Both the position numbers and the translations under genes were made by a program. This document shows positions 1 to 8,507 of a stretch of 64,000 nucleotides of DNA, one piece after another. The notes beneath the pieces were generated by a model. That model searched no databases, was not told where the DNA came from, and saw nothing but the letters and a program-made list of their open reading frames with translations. The DNA is from Aeromonas rivipollensis (GTDB taxonomy: Bacteria; Pseudomonadota; Gammaproteobacteria; Enterobacterales; Aeromonadaceae), in assembly GCF_037811135.1 (NCBI RefSeq), contig NZ_CP149130.1, positions 142,001-206,000 of the forward strand, written 5' to 3'. Position 1 is the stretch's first letter. Each line of letters starts with the position of its first letter.

Positions 1-1
1 C

Positions 2-193
2 CTGCACCTGTGCCGCTGCGGCAGCAAGAAGGTGGTGCGCCTGCTGGTGCGCCTCGAAGAGAGCGGCGTAAGCTTTGACCCCATCCTCTACCGTTTCGCC
101 AACCTGCTGGCGAACTTCTTCTTCGTACTCACCGTCTACCTCAAGCAGGCGTGGGATGTGACCGAAGTCCCCTATGTCAGCATCAACTACTGA
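2..193 (+). CDS. C-terminal end of a PduO-type cob(I)alamin adenosyltransferase-like protein (partial)
   Basis: The frame is open from the window edge and stops at 191-193, giving the last 63 residues of a protein. The visible part is helical: an R/K-rich stretch (CRCGSKKVVRLL), then a segment reading FDPILYRFANLLANFFFVL. This resembles the last helices of PduO/ATR-type adenosyltransferases, which transfer adenosine from ATP to cob(I)alamin; the family typically has a YLNRLSDLLFVLAR-like block at this place. The usual catalytic Arg and Asn positions are not conserved cleanly here, so it may be a divergent family member. A strong terminator follows about 40 bases downstream. The assignment rests on pattern similarity of a short C-terminal piece and is tentative. 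Confidence 0.5.
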   Translation: MHLCRCGSKKVVRLLVRLEESGVSFDPILYRFANLLANFFFVLTVYLKQAWDVTEVPYVSINY

Positions 194-233
194 GGTCGCC
201 TGGGGGTTGCCACAAGGTTTGCCGAAGCGACAT

Positions 234-269
234 AAAGCAAAACCGGAGCACAGGCTCCGGTTTTGCTTT
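234..269. terminator. Bidirectional rho-independent terminator
   Basis: A 16-bp perfect stem (234-249 with 254-269, loop ACAG) ends in a T run on the + strand and starts with an A run, so it can stop transcription from the upstream + gene and from malZ on the - strand. Confidence 0.9.
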
Positions 270-289
270 TCAGCGTGCCAACAGCGCAT

Positions 290-2119
290 TTAGCTGGAGA
301 GCAGCACCCTGGCCGAGTTGGCCGGTATGGTGAGCTGTACCTCCCCTTGCACCACCTCGAACTTGTCGCCGTTGAAGGCGTCGGTGAAGCGGCTGGCGGG
401 GCTGGCGGTCTGCCACAGGGGCAGGCTGATGGTACGCGGCTCGGTCGGGTGGCGGTTGCAGGCCACCACCACCTGATCGCTTTGCAGGGTGCGGGCGAAC
501 ACATAGCTGTGAGGGCCGGCGTAGAGGGTCTGGATGTCGCCCCGGCGCAGGGCCGGACGCTGGCGGCGCAGCTGGATCAGTCGGCGATAGTGATCGTGCA
601 GCACATGATCCCAGTCGGTGGTGTCCCAGGGGAAGCAGCGACGGCAGTCCGGATCGTTGCCGCCGGAGAGCCCCACCTCGTCGCCGTAGTAGATGGACGG
701 CACGCCGATGTAGGTGATGAGCAGGGTGGCAGCGAGCCGCATGCGCTGCTTGTCCTCCCCCAGCAGGTGGAGGAAGCGGGCGGTGTCGTGACTGTCCAGC
801 AGGTTGAACTGGGCCAGCTGGTTCTTGAAGGGGATATGGGCCCGGGCCAGCTTGAGCCATCTGTCCAGCTCCTCGGCGCTGATCTTGATGGGGTGATAGG
901 CGATGTCCTGCCCCGCCAGGAAGGCGCGGATGGGGTGGGCGAAGCCGTAGTAGTTCATGGCGCCGTCTTCCTGATCCCCCTGCAGCCACTGGCTCGCCTC
1001 GAAGAAGTGTTCGCCGAGCACGTAGGCGTCCGGGTTCTCCTGCTTGACAGCGCCGCGAATGGCGCGCACATGGCCGCTGTTGCCCATGGCCGAGCCCCGC
1101 TCCCCCAGCATGTGGATGACGTCGAAGCGCCAGCCATCGATCTGGTAGGGGGCGCGCATCCAGTAGCGCAGAATGGCGTTGTCTGCCCGATACACGGCGT
1201 CCTGCACCTGCTCGCTGGCGAAGTCCAGCTTGGGCAGGCTGCGAATGCCTTTCCAGCTGACATAATCCCCTTCCTGGTCGAAGGTGTAGAAGCTGCGCCA
1301 GGGGGAGTCCGGGTTGCTCTGGGCTCCCAGCGGCGGGCAGAACCAGGGGTGATCGGTGGAGGTGTGGTTGACCACGGCATCCAGGATGATCCTCATGCCG
1401 CGCTGGTGCAGGTTGCGGGTCAGCTCGGCAAACTGGGCGTTGGTGCCGAGGTGCGCATCCACCTTGAAGTAGTCCTGGGTGTCGTATTTGTGGTTGCTCG
1501 GCGAATCGAAGATGGGGTTGAGATAGAGCGCCGTCACCCCGAGGGATTGCAGGTAGTGCAGCTTGGCGTCGATGCCCGCCAGATCTCCGCCGTAGAACTC
1601 GCAGGCGCCGTGTCCCTCTTCGTGGCGGCTGACCGGCTCGCCCCAGGCCTTGCTGATCACCGCCTTGCCGCGGTACTCGTACTCGTGATGCTTGACGCTG
1701 AGGGACGGGTCGCCGTTGCAGAAGCGGTCGGGGAAGATCTGGTAGAAGACCTGATCCTGTACCCAGGTCGGCGGCTGATGATGGCTGTTGAAGCGGAAAT
1801 GCTGCTCCCGCGGCGGCATGGCGGCGCTGACGCCCGCCCCGTGCAACCACCACTGCTCCTGGTCGGTGAGGCACTTGAAGCAGTAGAGGTGGATCTCCTG
1901 CCCCTTGGCCAGCGGCAGCTCGACCTGCCAGACCTGCAGCCTGTCCCGGGTCGAGACGGGGCGCATGGCCACCAGGTACTCCTCGTTGTCCGGCTCGTGA
2001 CGCAGCCACACCTCGCGGATGGGGGCGTCCAGCTCGCTGAACAGGGTGAGCAACAGGGTATCGGCACTCTCTTTGAACCAGGGTGCCACCTGGGGATGAA
2101 ACAGGAAGGGATGGGTCAT
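290..2119 (-). CDS. malZ: Maltodextrin glucosidase MalZ (GH13)
   Basis: A 609-residue cytoplasmic alpha-glucosidase of family GH13, close in length to E. coli MalZ. It removes glucose from the reducing end of short maltodextrins. An N-terminal beta-sandwich (about 1-115) precedes the (beta/alpha)8 barrel. GH13 region motifs are all present: GMRIILDAVVNH at 241-252, the nucleophile Asp333 in DGWRFDVIH, the acid/base Glu370 in YVLGEHF, and the transition-state Asp445 in LLDSHDTARF. The start is the ATG at 2117-2119. It lies 31 bases downstream of the HDOD gene on the same strand, so the two may be cotranscribed. No MalT box was seen upstream. Confidence 0.93.
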   Translation of the reverse strand: MTHPFLFHPQVAPWFKESADTLLLTLFSELDAPIREVWLRHEPDNEEYLVAMRPVSTRDRLQVWQVELPLAKGQEIHLYCFKCLTDQEQWWLHGAGVSAAMPPREQHFRFNSHHQPPTWVQDQVFYQIFPDRFCNGDPSLSVKHHEYEYRGKAVISKAWGEPVSRHEEGHGACEFYGGDLAGIDAKLHYLQSLGVTALYLNPIFDSPSNHKYDTQDYFKVDAHLGTNAQFAELTRNLHQRGMRIILDAVVNHTSTDHPWFCPPLGAQSNPDSPWRSFYTFDQEGDYVSWKGIRSLPKLDFASEQVQDAVYRADNAILRYWMRAPYQIDGWRFDVIHMLGERGSAMGNSGHVRAIRGAVKQENPDAYVLGEHFFEASQWLQGDQEDGAMNYYGFAHPIRAFLAGQDIAYHPIKISAEELDRWLKLARAHIPFKNQLAQFNLLDSHDTARFLHLLGEDKQRMRLAATLLITYIGVPSIYYGDEVGLSGGNDPDCRRCFPWDTTDWDHVLHDHYRRLIQLRRQRPALRRGDIQTLYAGPHSYVFARTLQSDQVVVACNRHPTEPRTISLPLWQTASPASRFTDAFNGDKFEVVQGEVQLTIPANSARVLLSS

Positions 2120-2150
2120 GGTATCTACTGCATCAGAGGGTGGCCAAAGG

Positions 2151-2981
2151 CTACTGGGTCAGGAGGTCGGCGAGGGCATTGCCCTGCTCGTGGAGTTGCT
2201 CCAGCTGATCCGCCAGGGTGGCGGGATCCAGCCCGAGCTGGTCGGCCAGCGGCTTGGGGAAGCGCGCTATGATGGTCTGGGCCGGTACCCCGGCGTGCCA
2301 GGCGAAGGAGACGAAGACGGAGAGCCGGATCAGCACCGCCTCCTTGCTGACCGGATCGTGGGAGAGGGGATCCAGCTGCTGGGCGATGGCATCGACGAAG
2401 GAGGCCGACAGGTTCCAGCGCTTCGCCAGCTCGGCGCCGAGCTGGGCATAGTCGTACCCCAGCATCTCCCGCTGGGCCTCGACCCTGCTGCTCCCCTTCT
2501 CGATGGCCAGGTTGATGAGCCCGGCCTCCTCCGGCAGGGTGCTCTGGATCAGCAGCTCGCCGATGTTGTGAATGAGGGCGCAGGTGAAGGCGCTCTCCGG
2601 ATCCACCGCCCTGGTCTGCTGGGCCAGGGTGCGGGCTATGGTGGCGACCTGGAAGGTCTGGGTCCAGAAGCGGTGCTTGTCAAAGCCCGGGGGGGCCTTG
2701 AAGCTGCTGATGATGCCGGAGGCGACCACCACGGAGCGCAAGCGGTTGAAGCCGAGACGGATCACCGCCTGCTCGATGGAGGTCACCTCGTTGCCCCGGC
2801 GCAGGGCGGCGGAGTTGGCCATCCGCAGCACCTTGACGCTGATCACCTGATCCATGGCGATCTTGGCCGCGATCTCGTCGATGCGGGCATTCTCATCGTT
2901 GAAACTCTGCATCAGCTCGTGCAGCAGCTGCGGGATTGTGGGCAGTTGTTTGATCTTGCCAAACAGGCGATCCATCGACAT
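2151..2981 (-). CDS. HDOD domain signalling protein
   Basis: A protein of about 276 residues made almost entirely of an HDOD domain, a non-catalytic relative of HD phosphohydrolases that is widespread in bacterial signalling. The characteristic start LFGKIKQLPTIPQLLHELMQ is followed by the VLRMANSA and QAVIRLGFNRLRS segments. No receiver, GGDEF or EAL domain is attached. The start is uncertain: an ATG at 2981 is preceded by GGAGG, an ATG at 2999 by GAGG, and a GTG at 3026 has no clear ribosome site. I chose 2981. It precedes malZ closely, but nothing known links it to maltose metabolism. Confidence 0.85.
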   Translation of the reverse strand: MSMDRLFGKIKQLPTIPQLLHELMQSFNDENARIDEIAAKIAMDQVISVKVLRMANSAALRRGNEVTSIEQAVIRLGFNRLRSVVVASGIISSFKAPPGFDKHRFWTQTFQVATIARTLAQQTRAVDPESAFTCALIHNIGELLIQSTLPEEAGLINLAIEKGSSRVEAQREMLGYDYAQLGAELAKRWNLSASFVDAIAQQLDPLSHDPVSKEAVLIRLSVFVSFAWHAGVPAQTIIARFPKPLADQLGLDPATLADQLEQLHEQGNALADLLTQ

Positions 2982-3068
2982 GGCTGAGGCAGCCTCCATT
3001 GCGAACAGTGCCTCATATTGTGCCACAGCTGGGCCAGTTGTTCCTGTCGGCGAGTGGTTTTGTGAGCC

Positions 3069-3488
3069 CTAGTACACCCAGTCTCGCAGTCTGTATTCCA
3101 AACGGTGCCGTTTTCCGGTCAGGATCAGGGTCTGTGGCGTGCCGCTCAGGGTCGCGCCCTCCATCAGGGTGGCGAGTACCGCCTGTTCGATCTGGTCGAG
3201 CCGGGGCGGGCAGGCCATGGCCGTGCTGCCGAGGCTGGTAACCCAGAGTCTGTCATCCTCGAGATGGCCCTGGCCGAAGTAGCGGTTGCACCCTGCGATG
3301 CCATTGACGGTGAAGTGCTCCCCTATCTCGATGTCGGGGGGATTGACGCGGCTGCTGGGGATGATCTGGCCATCCAGCTTGTCGAGCACCCAGTGGTGGT
3401 GCTGCAGATCTTGCGAGGCGAAGCGGGGAGCACTGCTGCAGGCGCTGAGCAGGAGCAGGGCGAGCAGCAGTAGCAGAAATCTGGGCAT
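3069..3488 (-). CDS. META/HslJ-domain outer-membrane-type lipoprotein
   Basis: A 139-residue predicted lipoprotein. A short hydrophobic signal ends in the lipobox LSAC, so Cys17 would be lipidated. The rest matches the META/HslJ fold: a start like HHWVLDKLDGQ, then NGIAGCNRYFG, then TSLGSTAMACPP, which is the signature of the family. HslJ relatives are envelope proteins tied to heat or novobiocin resistance in E. coli, but their biochemical role is unclear. The ATG at 3488 follows GGAG with 8-base spacing; a longer open frame upstream lacks a plausible start. A perfect 17-bp hairpin lies between this gene and yegD. Confidence 0.82.
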   Translation of the reverse strand: MPRFLLLLLALLLLSACSSAPRFASQDLQHHHWVLDKLDGQIIPSSRVNPPDIEIGEHFTVNGIAGCNRYFGQGHLEDDRLWVTSLGSTAMACPPRLDQIEQAVLATLMEGATLSGTPQTLILTGKRHRLEYRLRDWVY

Positions 3489-3638
3489 GGAAGGGGCTCC
3501 GGTGATGGGAGCGACAAGCATACCCGTGCCACGGCCCGGGAGGCAGGGCGAGGGGGGGCCAGCCCGACCGCTTCTGTCGCCCTCAGGGGCAGGGGGGTGT
3601 CGGTAAATGGCAACACCCGCCCCGGGCGAGTCGGGTTG

Positions 3639-3675
3639 CACGCAAAAGGGGTCACAATGTGACCCCTTTTGCGTG
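3639..3675. terminator. Terminator between yegD and the META lipoprotein gene
   Basis: A 17-bp perfect stem (3639-3655 with 3659-3675) with a three-base AAT loop. It lies just beyond the yegD stop on the - strand and just upstream of the lipoprotein gene. Confidence 0.85.
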
Positions 3676-3692
3676 TTTATTGGTGAACCGGC

Positions 3693-5057
3693 TTATGCAT
3701 CGGTAAACAGCCGTTCGGCGTAGCGGGCAAGGCCCGAGGCCACAGAGCCGAAGTCATCCCCTCCTTCCAGAGGCACTGCGGGCAGCTTCTGGCGAATGTA
3801 GGCCTTGATGAGGGGGGAGCGGGCGCTGCCACCTGTGACGAAGACCCGGTCCGGCGACACGCCGGCGGCGGCGATCGCCTCGTCCATCAGCTCGCCAATC
3901 TTCTCCAGCAGCGGTGCCGAGGCACTGGCCAGCTGAGGGCGAGTGAGCTCCGCCTCCAACCCTTTCTCCAGCTCGTTCAGGGTCTGGTGATTGAGCTCAT
4001 GGTCGGACAGGGCGATCTTGCCCTGCTCGGCGCGCCACACCAGCTGGTGGCTCAGCTTGTGGGCCCGCAGGCTGGCGAGCCGTGAGAGCTTGCTGCCGGG
4101 CTGGCTGTCGAGCTGCAGATCCTGCAGCTGGCGGGCGGTATCCAGGCTGTAGAAGCGGCTCTGGGCGCTGACGTCGTTGATGGCGGCCGCGTCCCAGAAC
4201 AGCGGGTGGGGCAGGGGCTTGCCGGTCTTGAGGGTCTCGTGCATGCCGAGCAGCGGCATCATGCCCTCCACCGTCAGGCGGATGTCGAAGTCGTTGCCGC
4301 CGATGCGCTGGCCGCTGTGACCGAGCAGATCGCCGCTGCGATCGAGCCGGTCGCGGTGGCTGGGGCCCATGCGCAGCATGGAGCAGTCAGTGGTACCGCC
4401 GCCTATGTCCACCACCAGCACCACGGCATCCTCGGTGAGGCGCGCCTCGAACTCGAAGCCGGCGGCGACCGGTTCGTAGAGAAACTCCACCCGTTCGAAG
4501 CCGGCGAGGCGGGCAGCCTCACCCAGGATGGCGATGGCCTGGCGGTTGCTCTCCTCCCCGGCCAGCCCCTGGAAGTTGACCGGGCGACCTATCACCGCCT
4601 GGCGTACGGGGGCCCCTGTCTGCTGCTCCGCCTCGTGGCGGACGTGCAGCATCATGGCGCAGACGATGTCCTCGAACAGGGCGATCTGGGGCGCCTTGAG
4701 GCCGTAGGCCCCGAGGAAGGATTTCGGCGACTTGATGTAGTAACCGTCATCCGGCTCCTCCAGGTAGCGCTCCAGCGCCGCCCCGCCGAAGCTGAGCTCG
4801 TCGATGAGCCCCTCTTCGCGCATCTGGCGGCGTACCGCCTGGGCCCGGGTCACCACGGGGCCGCGCAGCTTGAGGTATTCCGCTTGCTGGGTGCTGGCCA
4901 GCCGTTCGGCCAGCAGGCCGGCGATGGCATCCCGGTGCGGCGCGTGCAGGGTGGAGGGGAGGTAGTGGGAGCCGGAGAGGGTCAGCAGCCTGGGGCTGCC
5001 CTGTTCCATCACGGCGACGGCACAGTTGGAGGTACCGTAATCAAATCCGATAAACAT
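3693..5057 (-). CDS. yegD: Hsp70-family chaperone-like ATPase YegD
   Basis: A 454-residue Hsp70/actin-fold protein close to E. coli YegD (about 450). The N-terminal phosphate-1 loop MFIGFDYGTSNCAVAV, the phosphate-2 loop VLVVDIGGGTTDCSM and the adenosine motif VFVTGGSARSPLI are clear. The typical Hsp70 substrate-binding domain is missing, as usual for YegD, whose role is uncertain. The start is set by the conserved MFIGFDYG at 5057, preceded by GGAG with 10-base spacing. The region just upstream carries a diverged tandem copy of this start, described separately. Confidence 0.92.
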   Translation of the reverse strand: MFIGFDYGTSNCAVAVMEQGSPRLLTLSGSHYLPSTLHAPHRDAIAGLLAERLASTQQAEYLKLRGPVVTRAQAVRRQMREEGLIDELSFGGAALERYLEEPDDGYYIKSPKSFLGAYGLKAPQIALFEDIVCAMMLHVRHEAEQQTGAPVRQAVIGRPVNFQGLAGEESNRQAIAILGEAARLAGFERVEFLYEPVAAGFEFEARLTEDAVVLVVDIGGGTTDCSMLRMGPSHRDRLDRSGDLLGHSGQRIGGNDFDIRLTVEGMMPLLGMHETLKTGKPLPHPLFWDAAAINDVSAQSRFYSLDTARQLQDLQLDSQPGSKLSRLASLRAHKLSHQLVWRAEQGKIALSDHELNHQTLNELEKGLEAELTRPQLASASAPLLEKIGELMDEAIAAAGVSPDRVFVTGGSARSPLIKAYIRQKLPAVPLEGGDDFGSVASGLARYAERLFTDA

Positions 5058-5229
5058 GGGTGCCAGACTCCAGAGTAAAAAAGGAGGACTGGCCTGCCCG
5101 AAGGTGCCGGGTCTTACAACCCGACGCACAGTCGGAGGTACAGTGAGCAAATCCGATGAACATGCTTGCCAGACTCCTGTACAAAAAAGGGCTGGTAGCC
5201 TACCTGATGATGTCGGGTCTCACAACCCG
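5014..5229. repeat. Tandem 106-bp duplication of the yegD start region
   Basis: Bases of about 5014-5123 (first 13 or so codons of yegD on the - strand plus its leader) align with about 5121-5229 at a constant offset of 106. Identity is roughly 75 percent by eye. Both copies keep the CACAGT(T/C)GGAGGTAC block, AAATCCGAT(A/G)AACATG (the start codon on the - strand), the TGCCAGACTCC ribosome-site block and the GTCT(T/C)ACAACCCG block. The copies abut, so this is a true tandem duplication. Confidence 0.85.
5041..5163 (-). CDS. Possible 40-codon upstream ORF copied from the yegD start
   Basis: The upstream copy of the duplicated yegD start opens an ORF at 5163 with AGGAG 10 bases before it. It begins MFIGFAHCTSDCA, against MFIGFDYGTSNCA for YegD itself. 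It is one base out of frame with yegD and stops at 5041-5043, a few codons inside yegD, so its translation would end across the real start. It could act as a coupling leader or be an untranslated relic. No protein function is suggested. Confidence 0.35.
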   Translation of the reverse strand: MFIGFAHCTSDCASGCKTRHLRAGQSSFFTLESGTHVYRI

Positions 5230-5291
5230 GCACCCAGGTTATTGAGGTCGCAGGGAGCAATAGGACGAGCGGGGTGTCTGTCGGCGCAAAG

Positions 5292-5316
5292 AACAGAGGG
5301 AGTGGCTCCCTCTGTT
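5292..5316. terminator. ldhA terminator
   Basis: An 11-bp stem (5292-5302 with 5306-5316, loop TGG) just past the ldhA stop on the - strand, with A-rich and T-rich flanks. Confidence 0.75.
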
Positions 5317-5337
5317 TTCATCGCTATGGGGGAGGGG

Positions 5338-6327
5338 TCACTCCACCTCGTTGTCGCTGCGGCCCTGGCTCTCGATGGCCTGGATGTTGCCGAGGGTGGT
5401 GTCGGCGATGGCGTGCAGCGCCTCCCGGGTCAGGAAGGCCTGGTGACCGGTGAACAGCACGTTGTGGCAGGCGGAGAGACGGCGGAAGACGTCATCGGTG
5501 ATCACCTCGTTGGACTTGTCCTCGAAGAAGAGATCTTCCTCCTCCTCGTAGACGTCCAGCCCCAGGGCGCCGATGCGGGAGGTCTTGAGGGCCTCGATGG
5601 CGGCATTGGAGTCGAGCAGGCCGCCCCGGCTGGTGTTGATGATCATCACCCCGTCCTTCATCTTGGCGAAGGCCTCCTTGTTCAGCAGGTGGTAGTTCTC
5701 CTTGAACAGGGGACAGTGCAGGCTGATGACGTCGGACTGGCGCAGCAGGGTGTCGATGTCCACGTACTCGGCCCCCAGATCGATGGCCGCCTGGCTCGGG
5801 TAGGGGTCGCTCACCAGCAGCCGCATGCCGAAGCCCTTGAGGATGCGCAGGGTGGCGATGCCGATCTTGCCGGTGCCTATGATGCCGGCGGTGCGGCCGT
5901 GCATGTTGAAGCCGACCAGGCCTTCCAGGGAGAAGTTGGCGTCGCGGGTGCGCTGGTAGGCCTTATGGATGCGGCGGTTGAGGGTCATCATCAGACCCAC
6001 GGCGTGTTCGGCGACGGCTTCGGGGGAGTAGGCGGGCACCCGCACTACTTTCAGCCCCAGCTCCTTGGCGGCGACCAGATCCACGTTGTTGTAACCGGCG
6101 CAGCGCAGGGCGATCACCTTGGTGCCGTTGGCGGCCAGCTCGGTCAGCACCTCCCGGTCGGCATCGTCATTGACGAACAGGCAGACCACGGGGAAGTGAT
6201 GGGCGAGGCGGGCTGTCTTGGCCTCCAGCCGCACGTCGAAGAACTCCAGCTCGAAGCCGTACTGGCTGTTGGCCTGATTGAAGTGTTCCTTGTCGTAGCT
6301 CTTGGTACTGAAAACGGCGACTCTCAT
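5338..6327 (-). CDS. ldhA: Fermentative D-lactate dehydrogenase
   Basis: A 329-residue NAD-dependent 2-hydroxyacid dehydrogenase, the same length as E. coli LdhA and collinear with it. It reduces pyruvate to D-lactate in mixed-acid fermentation. The nucleotide-binding motif GTGKIG is at 151-156. The catalytic Arg (about 234, NTSRGG), Glu (about 263, DVYEEEEDLFFE) and His (about 295, FTGHQAFLT) are in place. The start is the ATG at 6327. It is a single gene with its own terminator. Confidence 0.96.
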   Translation of the reverse strand: MRVAVFSTKSYDKEHFNQANSQYGFELEFFDVRLEAKTARLAHHFPVVCLFVNDDADREVLTELAANGTKVIALRCAGYNNVDLVAAKELGLKVVRVPAYSPEAVAEHAVGLMMTLNRRIHKAYQRTRDANFSLEGLVGFNMHGRTAGIIGTGKIGIATLRILKGFGMRLLVSDPYPSQAAIDLGAEYVDIDTLLRQSDVISLHCPLFKENYHLLNKEAFAKMKDGVMIINTSRGGLLDSNAAIEALKTSRIGALGLDVYEEEEDLFFEDKSNEVITDDVFRRLSACHNVLFTGHQAFLTREALHAIADTTLGNIQAIESQGRSDNEVE

Positions 6328-6404
6328 GGTGCGCTCTCCGCAGATAATGATGTGGTTAAATTACAACAAATAGTGACCGTCATCACGGGATAAATGGTGA
6401 GGAT

Positions 6405-6884
6405 TCAGCCCCAGGGCATGATGGGGACGGCGCTCACTGCGCTCTTGTACGAACCATCCACCAACTTGGTGCTGTAAGTCAGATAGACCAGCGCATTGCG
6501 CTTCTCGTCGTAAAAACGCACCACCTTCTGCTCCTTGAACACCAGGGAGGTGCTGACGTCGAACACCTCTTCCCCGGCTTTGAGCTTGGCGGGGAGGGTG
6601 ATGGGACCTGTCTGGTGGCACGACAGTGAGGCGTGGGAGGGATCTTCCGCCAGCCCGAGACCGCCCTTGACGCCGCCGGTCTTGGGGCGGGCCAGGTAGC
6701 AGGCGACGCCGGCTATCTTGGGGTCGTCGAACGCCTCCACCAGGATCTTGTGATTGGGGCCGACCAGCTTGAAGGCGGTGCTCACCTCGCCGACGGGATC
6801 GGCCTTGTCGGCCAGCGCCGGACCGGCAAACAGCATGCCCAGCAGCAGAGGCAGGGCGCGGGTGAGGGGGAAATAGTGTGTCAT
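6405..6884 (-). CDS. creA: CreA family periplasmic protein
   Basis: A 159-residue protein matching E. coli CreA (157). A signal peptide ends at about ALA-25. The mature part has two cysteines (Cys62 in VACYLARP, Cys89 in SLSCHQTG) that could form a disulfide. The family function is not settled; the gene is present without the creBCD regulators here. The ATG at 6884 follows an AGGAG-like site, and the Mpo1-like gene ends 20 bases upstream, so the two probably form an operon. The longer open frame upstream is an artefact of the overlapping gene. Confidence 0.9.
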   Translation of the reverse strand: MTHYFPLTRALPLLLGMLFAGPALADKADPVGEVSTAFKLVGPNHKILVEAFDDPKIAGVACYLARPKTGGVKGGLGLAEDPSHASLSCHQTGPITLPAKLKAGEEVFDVSTSLVFKEQKVVRFYDEKRNALVYLTYSTKLVDGSYKSAVSAVPIMPWG

Positions 6885-6904
6885 GGTTTCTCCTTTGGAC
6901 TCCC

Positions 6905-7351
6905 TCAGTAGGGGATACCCAAGCGACGATAGAGGCTGGCCAGCACCCAGGCGGGGCCGACCAGCAGAAATTGCAGGTCGGTGAGGAAGGAGGGGCGCCT
7001 CCCCTCTATCCGATGGCCGACGAACTGGGCTACCCAGAGCAGCGCGAAGCCGCACAGGGCGGGCCACAGTAAGGGTCCTTGCCAGCTGTGACAGAAGGCC
7101 AGCCCCAGCGCGGTCAGCGCCGCCATCCCCACGAACAGGGCAAACGACAGTTGCAGGTAGAAGGCCAGCACCGGAATGGCAACCAGCGCCGCCCAGTTGA
7201 GGGAGGGGGGCAAGGGCCCGGCCGGCAGGCACCAGAGCAGGGCCAGGGTGCAGAGGTAGATACCGGGCACCGCCACCTTGTGGATGGCCACATTGACCGG
7301 GTGCCGGTGGCTCTGGCCGTAGTCGCTGAACCAGTCGTCGAGTCGTTTCAT
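6905..7351 (-). CDS. Mpo1-like (DUF962) membrane protein
   Basis: A 148-residue integral membrane protein with about four hydrophobic segments. It carries the two conserved blocks of the DUF962/Mpo1 family: [15 protein letters not shown] near the N terminus and [17 protein letters not shown] followed by LLVGPAWVL near the C terminus. Yeast Mpo1 is an iron-dependent dioxygenase that alpha-oxidises 2-hydroxy fatty acids, and these His residues are its likely metal ligands. A lipid oxidation role here is inferred from the family only. It sits 20 bases upstream of creA. Confidence 0.85.
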   Translation of the reverse strand: MKRLDDWFSDYGQSHRHPVNVAIHKVAVPGIYLCTLALLWCLPAGPLPPSLNWAALVAIPVLAFYLQLSFALFVGMAALTALGLAFCHSWQGPLLWPALCGFALLWVAQFVGHRIEGRRPSFLTDLQFLLVGPAWVLASLYRRLGIPY

Positions 7352-7456
7352 GGCACCTCCCTGGTGCGGCTGGTTGAGACCGGCCCGCTTATTCCCTGCG
7401 AGCCGGTGGTCAGGGACTACTGCTCCTGCAACAAATAGGGCTCTGGAATCCCGGCG

Positions 7457-8320
7457 TTACTGCCCCTGCCTGGGTGGATAGTCCCAATATTGGGCTGGAA
7501 TGCTCCTGAGCAAGGGTGTCATGTCCGGATTGGGCAGGGATATGGTGACCCGCAGCTCCAGGTTCGCGCTGGCCAGGGCCTCGCGGACCCTGGGATTCTC
7601 GTGGAAGAACTTCATGAAGCTGCCGTCGGTATAGGCCCGCTCCAGTCCGCTCTGGAGCGCTTTGGCCAGCTTGGGGGACTCTGGGCTGACGAAGAAGAAC
7701 TCGGCGAAGGGGTAGCGGATCAGCAAGTGCTGCTCTATGGCGAGATTGGGGTACTGGGCCGCCAGCTCACGGCGTTCCGCGAAGATCTCCACCAGACCGC
7801 GGGGGAAGAAGTCGAGCTTGTCGCCGTCGTTGATGAGGCGGAACAGGTTGCTGTAGCGCCCCGCGTAGGTCGCTATGCCCGCCTGCTCCAGGATCTTGTT
7901 GTCGGCCCAGCCGACCCCCTGGGCCGCCTTCAGCTGCTTGAGATCTGCCAGGGTGTTGACCTGGTTGAACTTCTCCTGGGCATCGCTGTGGATGAACGAC
8001 AGCCGCAGCCCTTCCAGACCGCGGAACAGCGGAATGGGGACTGGGATCAGGGCGGATTCGAGGGCGCTGGAGGTACCCATCCAGAACACATTGATGGTTT
8101 TGCCCTTGCGCAGTTCCTGCTGCAGGGTGAACTGATTGAGATTGAGGTCGACCCGCTCCAGCTTGTAGGGCTGTCCGGCACGGTCGAGTGCCAGCTCCAG
8201 TAGCTTGAGCTGGTATTCGCTGTCGAGGTCATTGATCGGTCGGCTGGGGACCTTGACGGTGAGAGTCTGCGCCTGTGCCAGCAGCGGCAGGCACAAACAC
8301 AGCTTGATGAGCCATTTCAC
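7457..8320 (-). CDS. Periplasmic solute-binding-like protein
   Basis: A 287-residue protein with a short signal peptide (cleavage near AQA-17 or 18). The mature part has the feel of a type 2 periplasmic binding fold: TVKVPSRPINDL at the start, a central FNQVNTLADLKQLKAAQGVGWAD segment typical of bacterial extracellular solute-binding proteins, and a C-terminal helix LQSGLERAYTDGSFMKFF. No transporter genes are adjacent. It may be a sensor-type or orphan binding protein; the ligand cannot be read from the sequence. Confidence 0.75.
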   Translation of the reverse strand: MKWLIKLCLCLPLLAQAQTLTVKVPSRPINDLDSEYQLKLLELALDRAGQPYKLERVDLNLNQFTLQQELRKGKTINVFWMGTSSALESALIPVPIPLFRGLEGLRLSFIHSDAQEKFNQVNTLADLKQLKAAQGVGWADNKILEQAGIATYAGRYSNLFRLINDGDKLDFFPRGLVEIFAERRELAAQYPNLAIEQHLLIRYPFAEFFFVSPESPKLAKALQSGLERAYTDGSFMKFFHENPRVREALASANLELRVTISLPNPDMTPLLRSIPAQYWDYPPRQGQ

Positions 8321-8507
8321 GCTCTGATCTCCTGTAGAGTCCGGGACTTGCCCGGAGTCTAACAGAAGTTGTCACGCTCTTGCTGTGAAGCCGCAAACAA
8401 GGTTCATGTGCAGCCCGGCATGCCCGTCTGTCTACAAGGACGCCGGTGCCTGCACACTGCCTTGCCAGCGGCCCGGTGCGACAAGGGGGTGACGGTTCAC
8501 TGGCGCC

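Noticed and set aside
263-2272. Long + strand open frame opposite malZ
   Set aside because: It mirrors the codon pattern of malZ and shows no recognisable motif.
2982-3026. GTG start at 3026 for the HDOD protein
   Set aside because: It lacks a ribosome site, while ATGs at 2999 and 2981 have one; the HDOD homology begins after 2981.
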